The notes beneath the pieces are model-generated. The model ran no database searches and was not told where the DNA came from. It saw only the letters and a list, made by a program, of their open reading frames with translations. A program made the translations under genes and the position numbers. A stretch of DNA of 64,000 bases from Bradyrhizobium sp. G127 (lineage in GTDB: Bacteria > Pseudomonadota > Alphaproteobacteria > Rhizobiales > Xanthobacteraceae): NCBI RefSeq assembly GCF_021502575.1, contig NZ_JAKFGN010000003.1, positions 124,001 through 188,000 of the forward strand. The letters are read 5' to 3'. Positions 54,218 to 62,753 of the stretch are shown here, in pieces; position 1 is the first letter of the stretch; every line of letters starts with the position of its first letter.

Positions 54218-55140
54218 CCGCCGCCTCCGAGATCGCGAATGGAATAGAGTTCATCCGGCCGGATCACCAGTTCGACGGCAAAGCGAATGCCGACCGACAG
54301 GATCAGCAGCCCGAGGAGCAAACGCAGGTGTTCACCGCGGATGCGCTGGCCGGCCTGTGCGCCGAACTGGGCGCCGATCACGCCGCCCACCATCAGCACC
54401 AGTGCCAGCACAGCATCGACCAGATGATTGGTGACGGCATGCAGCACGGTCGCGACTACCATCGTCGTCAGCGTCAGCACCAGCGCGGTGCCGATCACGG
54501 TGGAGGTCGGCACACGCAGGATGTAGATCATCAGCGGAATCAGCAGAAAGCTGCCGCCGATGCCCATGATGGCGCCGAGAAACCCGACCAGGAGTCCGAT
54601 GCCGACGATGGGAATCGCCGACAGATAGATTTTGGAGCGCTTGAAGCGCATTTTTAGCGGCAGGCTGAGAACCCAGCCTTGAGCGCGTGCCCGTCGCTTG
54701 ATTGTTGTGGCGCCGGTCCGTGCGCGCATGATAGCACGCAGACCTTCCAGAAACATCAGCGTGCCGACGGCGGTCAGCAGCACCACGTAGGACAGCGCAA
54801 TCATGAGATCGAGTTGTCCGACAGAGCGCAGCAGCGCGAAGACCCACACCCCGAGCGCAGTCCCGCTCACGCCGCCGCAGAGTAGAACCAGCGCCAGCAT
54901 GGGGTCGATGGCGCGCTTGCGCCAATAGGAAAGCGCGCCGGAGAACGACGACGCGGCCATATGGCTGGCGACAGATGCGACGGCGACCCCCGGCGCGATT
55001 CCGATAAAGATCAGGAGCGGCGTCATCAGGAAGCCGCCGCCCACGCCGAACATGCCCGACACGAATCCGACCGCCGCGCCCATCGCCAGGATGAGAAAGA
55101 CATTGACCGGAATATCGGCGATCGGGAGGAACAGTTGCAC
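54214..55140 (-). CDS. Sulfite exporter TauE/SafE family protein
   Basis: A 308-residue membrane permease with eight helices and the two repeated halves of the TauE family. The first half has VGFVSGMFGVGGGFLMTPLL, the second has VGFLGAIMGIGGSFLLIPLM, both the signature Gly-rich repeats. Members export sulfite, sulfonates or related organic anions. The start is GTG, with GGAGG about seven bases before it. The next gene on this strand is the TIGR02186 partner. Confidence 0.9.
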   Translation of the reverse strand: MQLFLPIADIPVNVFLILAMGAAVGFVSGMFGVGGGFLMTPLLIFIGIAPGVAVASVASHMAASSFSGALSYWRKRAIDPMLALVLLCGGVSGTALGVWVFALLRSVGQLDLMIALSYVVLLTAVGTLMFLEGLRAIMRARTGATTIKRRARAQGWVLSLPLKMRFKRSKIYLSAIPIVGIGLLVGFLGAIMGIGGSFLLIPLMIYILRVPTSTVIGTALVLTLTTMVVATVLHAVTNHLVDAVLALVLMVGGVIGAQFGAQAGQRIRGEHLRLLLGLLILSVGIRFAVELVIRPDELYSIRDLGGGG

Positions 55141-55343
55141 GCGGATTCGCTTGGGTTTCGGCGCGAGGCCGCAGTCAAGCTCCTCGCAGCAGTGAATATG
55201 CCGCGACGCGGGTCATGCGCCGCGCCTCTGCTTAGCCGAAATCGTTCAGGGTTGCGCTAAGGAATCGGAGCGGCGCGCTGAAAAATGTGTGACGTGGTTT
55301 TCGGAATTGCGTCACGCGTTAATCTTAACGCGTAGCGCCCGCG

Positions 55344-58300
55344 CTAGCGCGCGACGTTCTTGGCGGATGCCGGCTTGGCGGCAGGTTTTGCCGCGGGCTT
55401 GACAGCCGTTGCGACATCCCATCCACCGGCGGGCGCGCCGACCGCGGTGGCTTCATCAGGCTGCGGCTCGGCCGTGAAGGTCTGGGTCGCGAGTTTCGCC
55501 GCCGCAAGCGACTGCGGGTCGAGCCGCTTGGCGACATCGTCACGTTTGCGCGCGGAATCCGTGTCGCCCTGTGCGGCCGCGAGGCTGAACCATTTATAGG
55601 ACTCGGCGAGGTTCTGTTCGACGCCGATGCCGCGCGCGTAGAGAATTCCGAGGTTGAACTGACTGTCGGCGACGCCGCGTTCGGCGGCCTTGCGGAACCA
55701 TTGTGCGGCGCTCTTGTAGTTCGGTCCGAGGCCGCCGCCATCCGCGTCCAGGACGGCCAGATTATGCATGGCCTTGGCGCTGCCTTTTTCCGCGGCCTGC
55801 AAGTAATAGCCCCGGGCGGCATCGAGATCTTTCTTGGTGCCGAGGCCCTTTTCATAAAGGGTGCCGAGCCGGAACGTTGCCGGCACGACACCGCCCTGCG
55901 CAGCGCGCTCATACCATTTCGCTGCGGCGGCATAGTCCGGTGCAACGCCTTTGCCCTCGGCATAGCGAACACCGATCTCGAAAGCCGCGCCCGGCTCGCC
56001 CTTGCCGGCGGCGGCGCGAAGCGTCGCGCTGCCGATCGATTCAGGCAGCGGGTCCGAAATCGGGATCAGCACGGGCTTGGTCTTCGGCTTTACGGCCGGC
56101 GGAATCGCAGCGGAGATTCGTTCGTTTGGCGTCGCAATGGACCCGGTCACGTCAGGAGCCGCGGGCCGCGCTGCCGGCTCAGACGGCGTGGAGGCAGGAA
56201 TCTGCGGAATTGCTGCGGGGATTGCCGGCTGCGCCGTCATCGGCTGGCGATTGAGCGGAGTTGGGGATGTGATCGACGGCATCGCAGGTGCGATGTCGGA
56301 TCGCGGCCCGTTTTCACCGGCAGGCGGGGATGCGGGGGGCGTGACACTCGATTCTGCAGGCAGCGACGGGTTCGCGCTGTCATGGCTGCTGAGCAGGTTC
56401 ATGCCCATCTTCACCGTGCCCAGCACAATCACGACCACGCTTGCGCCGACGAGGAGGGCGCGGATCTTCGATGAGATTCCGGAATCGCCGCTGGTCGCGG
56501 CCTTGGCCGCGCTGCGGGCAGCCTCATTCAGCGCGGTGACGCGATTCGGCTTTGTGCCCGGAGCGGCAGGGGCTGCGGCGGCCGCCTGCGCGGCACGGCG
56601 CGCGGCTTGAATGAAGTTGGTTGAACTGACGGGCGCTGGCGCGCTGCCGGAGATTTCGTTCAGGACGACTTCCGACGCGGCAATGCGCTCGGATGGTGTC
56701 GATCCACGCGCCGTTTGCAGGCGGGTGCCCGGCTCAAGCGGATGGTCGGGCGGCAGGCTCGGATCGATCGGGCTGCGCGGTAATGGCGGTGGCCGAACTG
56801 ACGCGGGCGATGGCGCCGCCGCAGGTTCTTCCATACGGGCCAAGGGCTGCGCGATGTCGAGCGCGCGGGCGGTCGACGAATCGGACATGGCCGGCGCACG
56901 GGCAATCGGAGCCTGCGCCGCAGCAGGATTCGGCATTTCGGGACGTGGCACCGGCGCGAAGGAGGTCGCCGCACGCGGTGGCTCCGGTGCGTAGGTTTCA
57001 CGGGCGCGAGGCTCGGACGGCGGCATCTCGCGTGTCGCCGGAGCGGCTCGCGCGGTGCGCAAATCGCCCTCGATCTGCGCCAGTCGATCGACCACATGAC
57101 CGAGCGTATTGTGAACGGCTTCCAGCGAACTCTGTGTATTCCGGGTGGTTTCCGAGTGGCTGAAACGAAGATCGGACAACTCGCGCTTGATGGTGTCGAC
57201 TAGATCGCCATCCGTCTGTGTCGGCGAGCGGGAGCTCTGGTCGGCCGCTGCGCTATGGACGCGCTGCTGCTCCAGATGGCGCAGAATGTCCGAAAGGCCT
57301 TCCTCGACCCGTCCGAGATTGCCGCCGCGCGGCTCCGACATTTCCAGCCGCTCGAGCAAATGCTGGACGCGCTGCTCGACATGGCTCAGCGACGACGCGC
57401 TGTCATGCCCGACCTGCAGATTGTCGAGCCGGTCCGAAATCGTGCGAACCGCGTTGTCGAAGTAAACGGTATCGCCTGCGGGCGGGCGGTCGCGCTGCTC
57501 CAGCGCCGTGGTCAGTACGGCGATGCGCTGTTCCAGCGCCGAGAGAATATCGCCGTTACCGCTGGCCCGCGAGAGCTGGTCGACCTTGATCGACAGCGTC
57601 TGGACGTGACCGGCGAGCTCGTTCAGCGCGTCGTTCGATGCAACGTTGGATACGATCCCCCTGAGCGCCGCGATGGCGTCCTCAAGCTGGCGGACCGTGG
57701 CCGGATCGGTGCTGGATCGCACGATGCTGTCGATCTTGCTGCCGAGATTGCGGATGGCCTCGTCGAAGCCGGCCAATTGCTCGGCGGGCTTGAGCGTGCG
57801 CAGTTCGCTGTAGATGTCCGACAGCGCGCGCTCGATGCCGGAGAGCGCCGTCGAGTCGATTCCGCTTGAGCGGGTCTGGTCGATGCGTTGCCCCAGCGAT
57901 CGAATCTCGCCTTCGAGCGATTCGATCGCGCGCCGTGGCAATGCTTCGGTGATGGCATGACGGATTTCCGCCAGTTCGCTGCGGAATGCGCTGATCGACT
58001 GTTCGATTCCGTCGGGACGCCGCAGTGTCTCGATCTGGCTGGTGATATGCGAGAGCTGCCGCTCCAGCCCGGAATAATCGGCCTGCGGCTGGATCGGCGG
58101 AGTGTGATCGACGAAAGAGGGGGGCGGCATCCGCGCAGCGGAGGTCCGCGCGCGGGGTAGCAAGCCATCGAGTTCGCCCTGCCGCGCAACAATTTCCGCG
58201 ATCGAGAAGTCCATGGGCGACATGCCCATCGGGTTGCCCTGTGGGGTACGGGCCGGCGCAGACCGGGAAGGGGCGGGGGAGTCAGAGATTTGCGACAGCC

Positions 58301-58586
58301 GGGCATCCAGCCGTGAAATTGCATCGTTTAACTGCCGGGCGACGGCAGGATCGCCTTTGGGGCCACCAGGCGTCCGTGAAATATGGTCGACTTGGCGGGC
58401 GATGGAATCCAGCCGTTTGTGGATTTCGGCGACATCCTGGGCTTCGCGGGCTGTCGGGTCGGGACTACCGATCGCGGAATTCAGCCAATCCCCCAAGGAC
58501 ATACCGGCACGTCGCGCGGAAGCCTCAGCCCTTTCTCGGACCGAAGGCTCGATTCCGTCAACACTCCACGATACGCGCGCTGTCAT
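55344..58586 (-). CDS. PodJ-like Sel1-repeat protein, coiled coil and single membrane helix
   Basis: A 1080-residue protein. The N-terminal 530 residues are mostly coiled coil with repeated Ile/Leu heptads (LDSIARQVDHISR, ALSDIYSELRTLK). A Pro/Ala-rich stretch (about 540-650) leads to one membrane helix around 725-745 (LLVGASVVVIVLGTV). A second Pro/Ala-rich periplasmic linker then leads to four Sel1-like repeats (about 875-1020), each with the pattern YAEGKGVAPDYAAAAKWYERA. This order (cytoplasmic coiled coil, membrane helix, periplasmic Sel1) matches the polar organiser PodJ of Caulobacter. A role in polarity or cell-wall organisation is likely but unproven. Confidence 0.82.
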   Translation of the reverse strand: MTARVSWSVDGIEPSVRERAEASARRAGMSLGDWLNSAIGSPDPTAREAQDVAEIHKRLDSIARQVDHISRTPGGPKGDPAVARQLNDAISRLDARLSQISDSPAPSRSAPARTPQGNPMGMSPMDFSIAEIVARQGELDGLLPRARTSAARMPPPSFVDHTPPIQPQADYSGLERQLSHITSQIETLRRPDGIEQSISAFRSELAEIRHAITEALPRRAIESLEGEIRSLGQRIDQTRSSGIDSTALSGIERALSDIYSELRTLKPAEQLAGFDEAIRNLGSKIDSIVRSSTDPATVRQLEDAIAALRGIVSNVASNDALNELAGHVQTLSIKVDQLSRASGNGDILSALEQRIAVLTTALEQRDRPPAGDTVYFDNAVRTISDRLDNLQVGHDSASSLSHVEQRVQHLLERLEMSEPRGGNLGRVEEGLSDILRHLEQQRVHSAAADQSSRSPTQTDGDLVDTIKRELSDLRFSHSETTRNTQSSLEAVHNTLGHVVDRLAQIEGDLRTARAAPATREMPPSEPRARETYAPEPPRAATSFAPVPRPEMPNPAAAQAPIARAPAMSDSSTARALDIAQPLARMEEPAAAPSPASVRPPPLPRSPIDPSLPPDHPLEPGTRLQTARGSTPSERIAASEVVLNEISGSAPAPVSSTNFIQAARRAAQAAAAAPAAPGTKPNRVTALNEAARSAAKAATSGDSGISSKIRALLVGASVVVIVLGTVKMGMNLLSSHDSANPSLPAESSVTPPASPPAGENGPRSDIAPAMPSITSPTPLNRQPMTAQPAIPAAIPQIPASTPSEPAARPAAPDVTGSIATPNERISAAIPPAVKPKTKPVLIPISDPLPESIGSATLRAAAGKGEPGAAFEIGVRYAEGKGVAPDYAAAAKWYERAAQGGVVPATFRLGTLYEKGLGTKKDLDAARGYYLQAAEKGSAKAMHNLAVLDADGGGLGPNYKSAAQWFRKAAERGVADSQFNLGILYARGIGVEQNLAESYKWFSLAAAQGDTDSARKRDDVAKRLDPQSLAAAKLATQTFTAEPQPDEATAVGAPAGGWDVATAVKPAAKPAAKPASAKNVAR

Positions 58587-58769
58587 GCCTAGGTCCGGTC
58601 ACAGCGCGGGCTCCTGCCAGCGCGTTTCAGACCCCCCGCGTCCCTTGAAGAGACAATCAAATTTCGACGCGAGACGTCTGTTTCCAGCGCTGACTTTTTC
58701 GCGTTACGGTAAATACCCGGTTAATAAACGTCGGCGGCCCTACGATTATTGGTTTTCAGGCCTGAAACG

Positions 58770-59345
58770 TCAGCTTGAGGCCGGCCGCGTGAACAGGCCG
58801 CTGAGATCGCCGAGATCCGCTTCGGTGATCGTTTCGTGAGCGGAGTTCATGACAGACGACTGCCCGATATAGGCCCAGTAAATGAACTCGGCGCGGGGGA
58901 CCGATGTCCGGGCGTCGACGCCGGATTCGCGAAGAAGCTTGGCGATATAGGCCACGCGCCCCGCATCGACAGCCGCAACGACTTTGGCGGCATCGGCATC
59001 CGTCGCAGCCCAAGCGCGGAAGGCGCGATCAAGGCTTCGGTCTTCCTTGAAAGCCAGCTTCATCAGGTAGGTAAGTCGCGCCGGCCCAATGATCGACGAA
59101 TCGATCTCACGGATCACGCCATCCGTCGCGCGCTCCTGCCATGTGGCCAAAAGCTGGGTGCGGAAATCGGCAATGCTTTCAAAGTGCCAGTAGAAGCTGC
59201 CGCGCGAGACCTGCAGCCCTTCGGCGAGCATTCCGGTCTTCAGGGCGGCGGAGCCTTGCCGGGCAAGCGTCCGCAGCCCGTGGGCAATCCATTGCTCGCG
59301 GGTGAGGCGGTCTTTTGATTGTGACGATTCCGCAGCTTCGACCAT
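58770..59345 (-). CDS. TetR family transcriptional regulator
   Basis: A 191-residue regulator. The N-terminal helix-turn-helix spans about residues 15-60, with LRTLARQGSAALKTGMLAEG and VSRGSFYWHFESIADFRTQL, the family signature. The ligand-binding C-terminal domain is shorter than average. The start codon at 59345 overlaps an inverted repeat (59344-59357) that is probably its own operator. It is divergent from a beta-oxidation operon, so it likely represses those genes until an acyl-CoA binds. Confidence 0.88.
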   Translation of the reverse strand: MVEAAESSQSKDRLTREQWIAHGLRTLARQGSAALKTGMLAEGLQVSRGSFYWHFESIADFRTQLLATWQERATDGVIREIDSSIIGPARLTYLMKLAFKEDRSLDRAFRAWAATDADAAKVVAAVDAGRVAYIAKLLRESGVDARTSVPRAEFIYWAYIGQSSVMNSAHETITEADLGDLSGLFTRPASS

Positions 59346-59357
59346 ACACAAGTGTAT
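59344..59357. promoter_or_regulatory. TetR operator candidate 1
   Basis: ATACAC, AA, GTGTAT: a perfect 6-2-6 inverted repeat at the tetR start codon, abutting the -35 box of the divergent operon promoter. Confidence 0.65.
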
Positions 59358-59386
59358 TGACACAAAATCCAGCCGCGCGCTAGGCT
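59357..59386 (+). promoter_or_regulatory. Candidate promoter of the beta-oxidation operon
   Basis: A perfect -35 TTGACA at 59357-59362, an 18-base spacer and TAGGCT at 59381-59386. It lies between operator candidates 1 and 2, so a bound TetR protein would block it. Start of transcription would be near 59393. Confidence 0.6.
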
Positions 59387-59388
59387 CC

Positions 59389-59402
59389 GTACAGAGGTGT
59401 AT
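59389..59402. promoter_or_regulatory. TetR operator candidate 2
   Basis: GTACAGAGGTGTAT: the core TACA, four bases, TGTA is a weaker version of the repeat at 59344-59357, centred 45 bases from it and overlying the expected transcription start of the operon. Confidence 0.5.
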
Positions 59403-59661
59403 GGATGCCTTGGCAGAATACGGTTCGTGAACTGGCAGGTCTTGTCGGTGAATGGGCAACGCAATTCTGCGGTGGCTGACTTCAACAACGAGAGCGAAGG
59501 CGTCAGTATGAATGGCGTCGACATCCTCGCGCTCGCCCACGACGGCGCGCATTGCGCGTTCCAATGTCATGGTGAGGTCATTGAAGGCGGTCCATGTGCT
59601 GAGGCGACCATCGCCAGGCAATTCGTGCAAACCACGCCCATTGTGAACCGAGAGACATTCC
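59403..59661 (+). other. Leader of the beta-oxidation operon
   Basis: About 260 bases lie between the predicted promoter and the acyl-CoA dehydrogenase start. The only peptide starting near the promoter is a 24-codon frame from 59405 with no recognisable motif. A longer open frame that runs into the dehydrogenase gene is rejected. No clear riboswitch or terminator is seen. Confidence 0.45.
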
Positions 59662-61455
59662 ATGACGATCTACAAAGCACCCGTCGAAGACGTGACTTTC
59701 CTTCTCAACGACGTCTTTCAGATCGACAAGTACAACAACCTTCCCGGCTTCAGCGACGCTACGGCCGATGTCCGCGCAGCGATCCTCGACGAGGCCGCCA
59801 AGTTTTCTGAAAAGGTTCTCCAGCCGCTCAATCATTCCGGCGATCTCGAAGGCTGTACGCGCCATGATGACGGCCGCGTCACCACCCCGGCCGGCTTCAA
59901 GGATGCTTTCAAACAACTCGCGGACGGCGGTTGGCTCGGCCTGTCGGGTCCGGCGGAATATGGCGGCCAGGGTCTGCCGGTGACGCTGTCGCAGACGGTC
60001 AACGAATTCCTGATCTCAGCCAACATGGCGTTCTCCATGTATGGCGGCCTGACCATGGGCGCGATGGCCGCACTGCTCGTTCATGGCTCGGACGAGCAGA
60101 AGAACACGTTCGTGCCGAACATGATGGCCGGCAAGTGGGCCGGCACCATGAATCTCACCGAGCCGCAATGCGGCACCGATCTGGGCCTGATGCGCACCAA
60201 GGCGGTGAAGCAGGCCGACGGAACCTACAAGATCACCGGCACCAAGATTTTCATCTCCGGTGGCGAGCAGGATCTCACTGAGAACATCGTCCACCTCGTG
60301 CTGGCGCGGATCGAGGGCGCACCTGCGGGCATCAAGGGCGTCTCGCTGTTCGTTGTGCCGAAGGTCAAACTGAAATCCGATGGCTCCATCAGCGGCGAGC
60401 CTAACGGCGTGGTGTGTGGCTCGATCGAGCACAAGATGGGCATTCACGGCAACTCGACCTGCGTGCTGAATTTCGACAACGCGGTCGGCACGCTGGTGGG
60501 CGAAGAGAACAAGGGCATGGCGGCGATGTTCGTCATGATGAACGAGGCGCGGCTCGGCGTCGGTGTTCAGGGCCTCGCGCAATCCGAAGTCGCGTATCAG
60601 AATGCCGCGGCCTACGCGAAGGACCGTTTGCAGGGCCGCGCGCTGACCGGCGCGCAAGCCAAGGACAAACCAGCTGATCCGATTATCGTGCATCCGGATA
60701 TTCGCCGCACGCTGATGTCGATTCGCGCTTTCAACGAAGCTGCGCGCGCGCTGGTGGTGTGGACCTCGCTGAAGAGCGATCTCGCGCATCGCTCCGACGA
60801 TCCGAAGGAGCGTCAGGCGGCCGACGATCACATGGGCCTGCTGACACCGGTGGTCAAAGGCATGCTGACCGATGTCGGCTTCGCCAATGCGGTCGCCGCG
60901 CAGCAGGTCTATGGCGGTCACGGCTATATCGTCGAGACCGGAGTCGAGCAGTTCGTGCGCGATGCGCGCATCGCCATGATCTATGAAGGCGCCAACGGCA
61001 TTCAGGCACTGGATCTGGTCGGCCGCAAGCTCGGCCGCGACGGCGGCCGCGCCATCACCGCGTTCTTCAACGAGGTTTCCGCTTTCGCCAAGGAGAACGG
61101 CGCGAACGAGGCGCTGAAGCCGTATCTCGGCCCGCTCTCCACATCGCTGCAGCACTTGCAGCAGGCGACCATGTGGCTGATGCAGAATGCGATGGCGAAG
61201 CCCGACAACGCGGGCGCGGCGTCCACGGACTACCTGCATCTCTTCGGTCTGGTGACGCTCGCCTACATGTGGGCGCGGATGGCGAAAGTTGCGCAGGACA
61301 AGCTGGCGGAATCCGGCGAGCAGCCCTACCTGAAGTCCAAGCTCGTCACGGGAAAGTTCTTCATGGAGCGGATGTTGCCGGAAACAGCGCTGCGCCTGTC
61401 GCGCATCCAGTCGGGTGCCGGCGCGATGATGGAACTGCCTGCCGAAGCGTTCTGA
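59662..61455 (+). CDS. Acyl-CoA dehydrogenase (long-type, C-terminal-extended)
   Basis: A 597-residue flavoenzyme for the first step of beta-oxidation. Features include GLSGPAEYGGQGLP near residue 95, the FAD-contact TMNLTEPQCGTDLGLMRT, TGTKIFISGGEQD, and the C-terminal region with QVYGGHGYIVETGVEQF and DARIAMIYEGANGIQALDLV. The catalytic Glu is in the YEG segment. The protein is about 200 residues longer than FadE-type short forms because of an extra helical domain, as in the FadE5-like group. It leads a thiolase gene after 79 bases. Confidence 0.92.
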   Translation: MTIYKAPVEDVTFLLNDVFQIDKYNNLPGFSDATADVRAAILDEAAKFSEKVLQPLNHSGDLEGCTRHDDGRVTTPAGFKDAFKQLADGGWLGLSGPAEYGGQGLPVTLSQTVNEFLISANMAFSMYGGLTMGAMAALLVHGSDEQKNTFVPNMMAGKWAGTMNLTEPQCGTDLGLMRTKAVKQADGTYKITGTKIFISGGEQDLTENIVHLVLARIEGAPAGIKGVSLFVVPKVKLKSDGSISGEPNGVVCGSIEHKMGIHGNSTCVLNFDNAVGTLVGEENKGMAAMFVMMNEARLGVGVQGLAQSEVAYQNAAAYAKDRLQGRALTGAQAKDKPADPIIVHPDIRRTLMSIRAFNEAARALVVWTSLKSDLAHRSDDPKERQAADDHMGLLTPVVKGMLTDVGFANAVAAQQVYGGHGYIVETGVEQFVRDARIAMIYEGANGIQALDLVGRKLGRDGGRAITAFFNEVSAFAKENGANEALKPYLGPLSTSLQHLQQATMWLMQNAMAKPDNAGAASTDYLHLFGLVTLAYMWARMAKVAQDKLAESGEQPYLKSKLVTGKFFMERMLPETALRLSRIQSGAGAMMELPAEAF

Positions 61456-61534
61456 GATCTCAGTTTCCCCGCGCCGAGCTCCGGCGCGGGCTCCGGCCCA
61501 AACACACAACAACCGGGATTTGAAGGAGGGCGTC

Positions 61535-62743
61535 ATGCCTGAAGCATTTATCTACGATCATGTCCGCACGCCGCGCGGCAAGGGCAAGTCCGACGGCTCC
61601 CTGCACGAGGTGACGGCGCTGGCGCTGGCCACCGCGCCGCTCAAGGCGCTCAAGGAGCGCAACAATATCGAGGTCGATACCATCGATGACGTTATCCTCG
61701 GTGTGGTCGATCCGATCGGCGAAGCCGGCGGTGACATCGCGCGTTTCGCCGCGATGAATGCCGGCCTCGGCGAATCCGTGCCCGGCATCCAGATCAGCCG
61801 CTTCTGCGCCTCGGGTCTCGACGCGGTGAATTTCGCCGCGGCGCAGATCATGTCCGGCCAGCACGAACTGACCATTGGCGGCGGCGCGGAATCCATGAGC
61901 CGCGTCGGCATTCTGTCCTCGGGCGCATCGTGGCCGATGGACCCGTCCATGGCAGTGCCGTCCTACTTCATGCCGCAGGGCGTATCTGCCGACCTGATCG
62001 CGACCAAGTACGGTTTCTCGCGCGACAACGTCGATGCCTATGCCGTGCAGAGCCAGCAGCGCGCTGCAAAGGCTTGGGATGAAGGCCGTTTCAAGAACTC
62101 GGTCATTCCGGTGAAGGACATCAACGGTCTCACCATTCTCGACAAGGACGAACATATGCGTCCATCGACCACCATGCAGTCGCTCGGGCAGTTGCAGGCG
62201 TCGTTTGCAGCGATGGGTGCGATGGGCGGCTTCGATGCGGTGGCCGTGCAGTCGCATCCCGAGATCGAGGCGGTGAACTATGTGCACCACGCCGGCAACT
62301 CGTCCGGCATTGTCGACGGTGCGGGCGCCGTTCTGCTCGGCAATGCGGAAGCCGGCAAGAAGTATGGCCTGAAGCCGCGTGCGAAAATCCGCGCCTTCGC
62401 CAATATCGGGTCCGAGCCGGCGATGATGCTGACCGGACCGGTCGATGTGACAAAGAAGGTGCTGGAGCGATCCGGCATGAAGCTCAAGGACATCGATCTG
62501 TTCGAACTCAACGAGGCGTTCGCCTCGGTGGTGCTGCGCTACATCCAGGCGTTCGAGATCGACAACGACAAGATCAACGTCAACGGCGGAGCGATCGCCA
62601 TGGGCCATCCGCTCGGCGCGACCGGCGCGATGATCCTCGGCACCGTGCTTGACGAACTCGAGCGCACCAACAAATCCACCGCTCTCGTCACGCTGTGCAT
62701 CGGCGGTGGCATGGGCACCGCGACCATCATCGAGCGCGTTTGA
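61535..62743 (+). CDS. Acetyl-CoA C-acyltransferase (thiolase)
   Basis: A 402-residue thiolase, catalysing the last step of beta-oxidation. The nucleophile Cys lies in [14 protein letters not shown] near residue 92, the second conserved His in [12 protein letters not shown] and the second Cys in [12 protein letters not shown]. Length and motifs fit the FadA/FadI group. The ATG at 61535 is preceded by the strong site AAGGAGGG. The stop is 10 bases before the next gene. Confidence 0.94.
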   Translation: MPEAFIYDHVRTPRGKGKSDGSLHEVTALALATAPLKALKERNNIEVDTIDDVILGVVDPIGEAGGDIARFAAMNAGLGESVPGIQISRFCASGLDAVNFAAAQIMSGQHELTIGGGAESMSRVGILSSGASWPMDPSMAVPSYFMPQGVSADLIATKYGFSRDNVDAYAVQSQQRAAKAWDEGRFKNSVIPVKDINGLTILDKDEHMRPSTTMQSLGQLQASFAAMGAMGGFDAVAVQSHPEIEAVNYVHHAGNSSGIVDGAGAVLLGNAEAGKKYGLKPRAKIRAFANIGSEPAMMLTGPVDVTKKVLERSGMKLKDIDLFELNEAFASVVLRYIQAFEIDNDKINVNGGAIAMGHPLGATGAMILGTVLDELERTNKSTALVTLCIGGGMGTATIIERV

Positions 62744-62753
62744 GGATCGACAC

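Noticed and set aside
59397..59810. 137-codon open frame over the start of the acyl-CoA dehydrogenase
   Set aside because: It overlaps a well-supported gene, shows no family similarity and sits in the expected leader.
60016..61536. 506-codon open frame on the minus strand
   Set aside because: Antisense of the acyl-CoA dehydrogenase; rich in His, Arg and Gln with no family motif.
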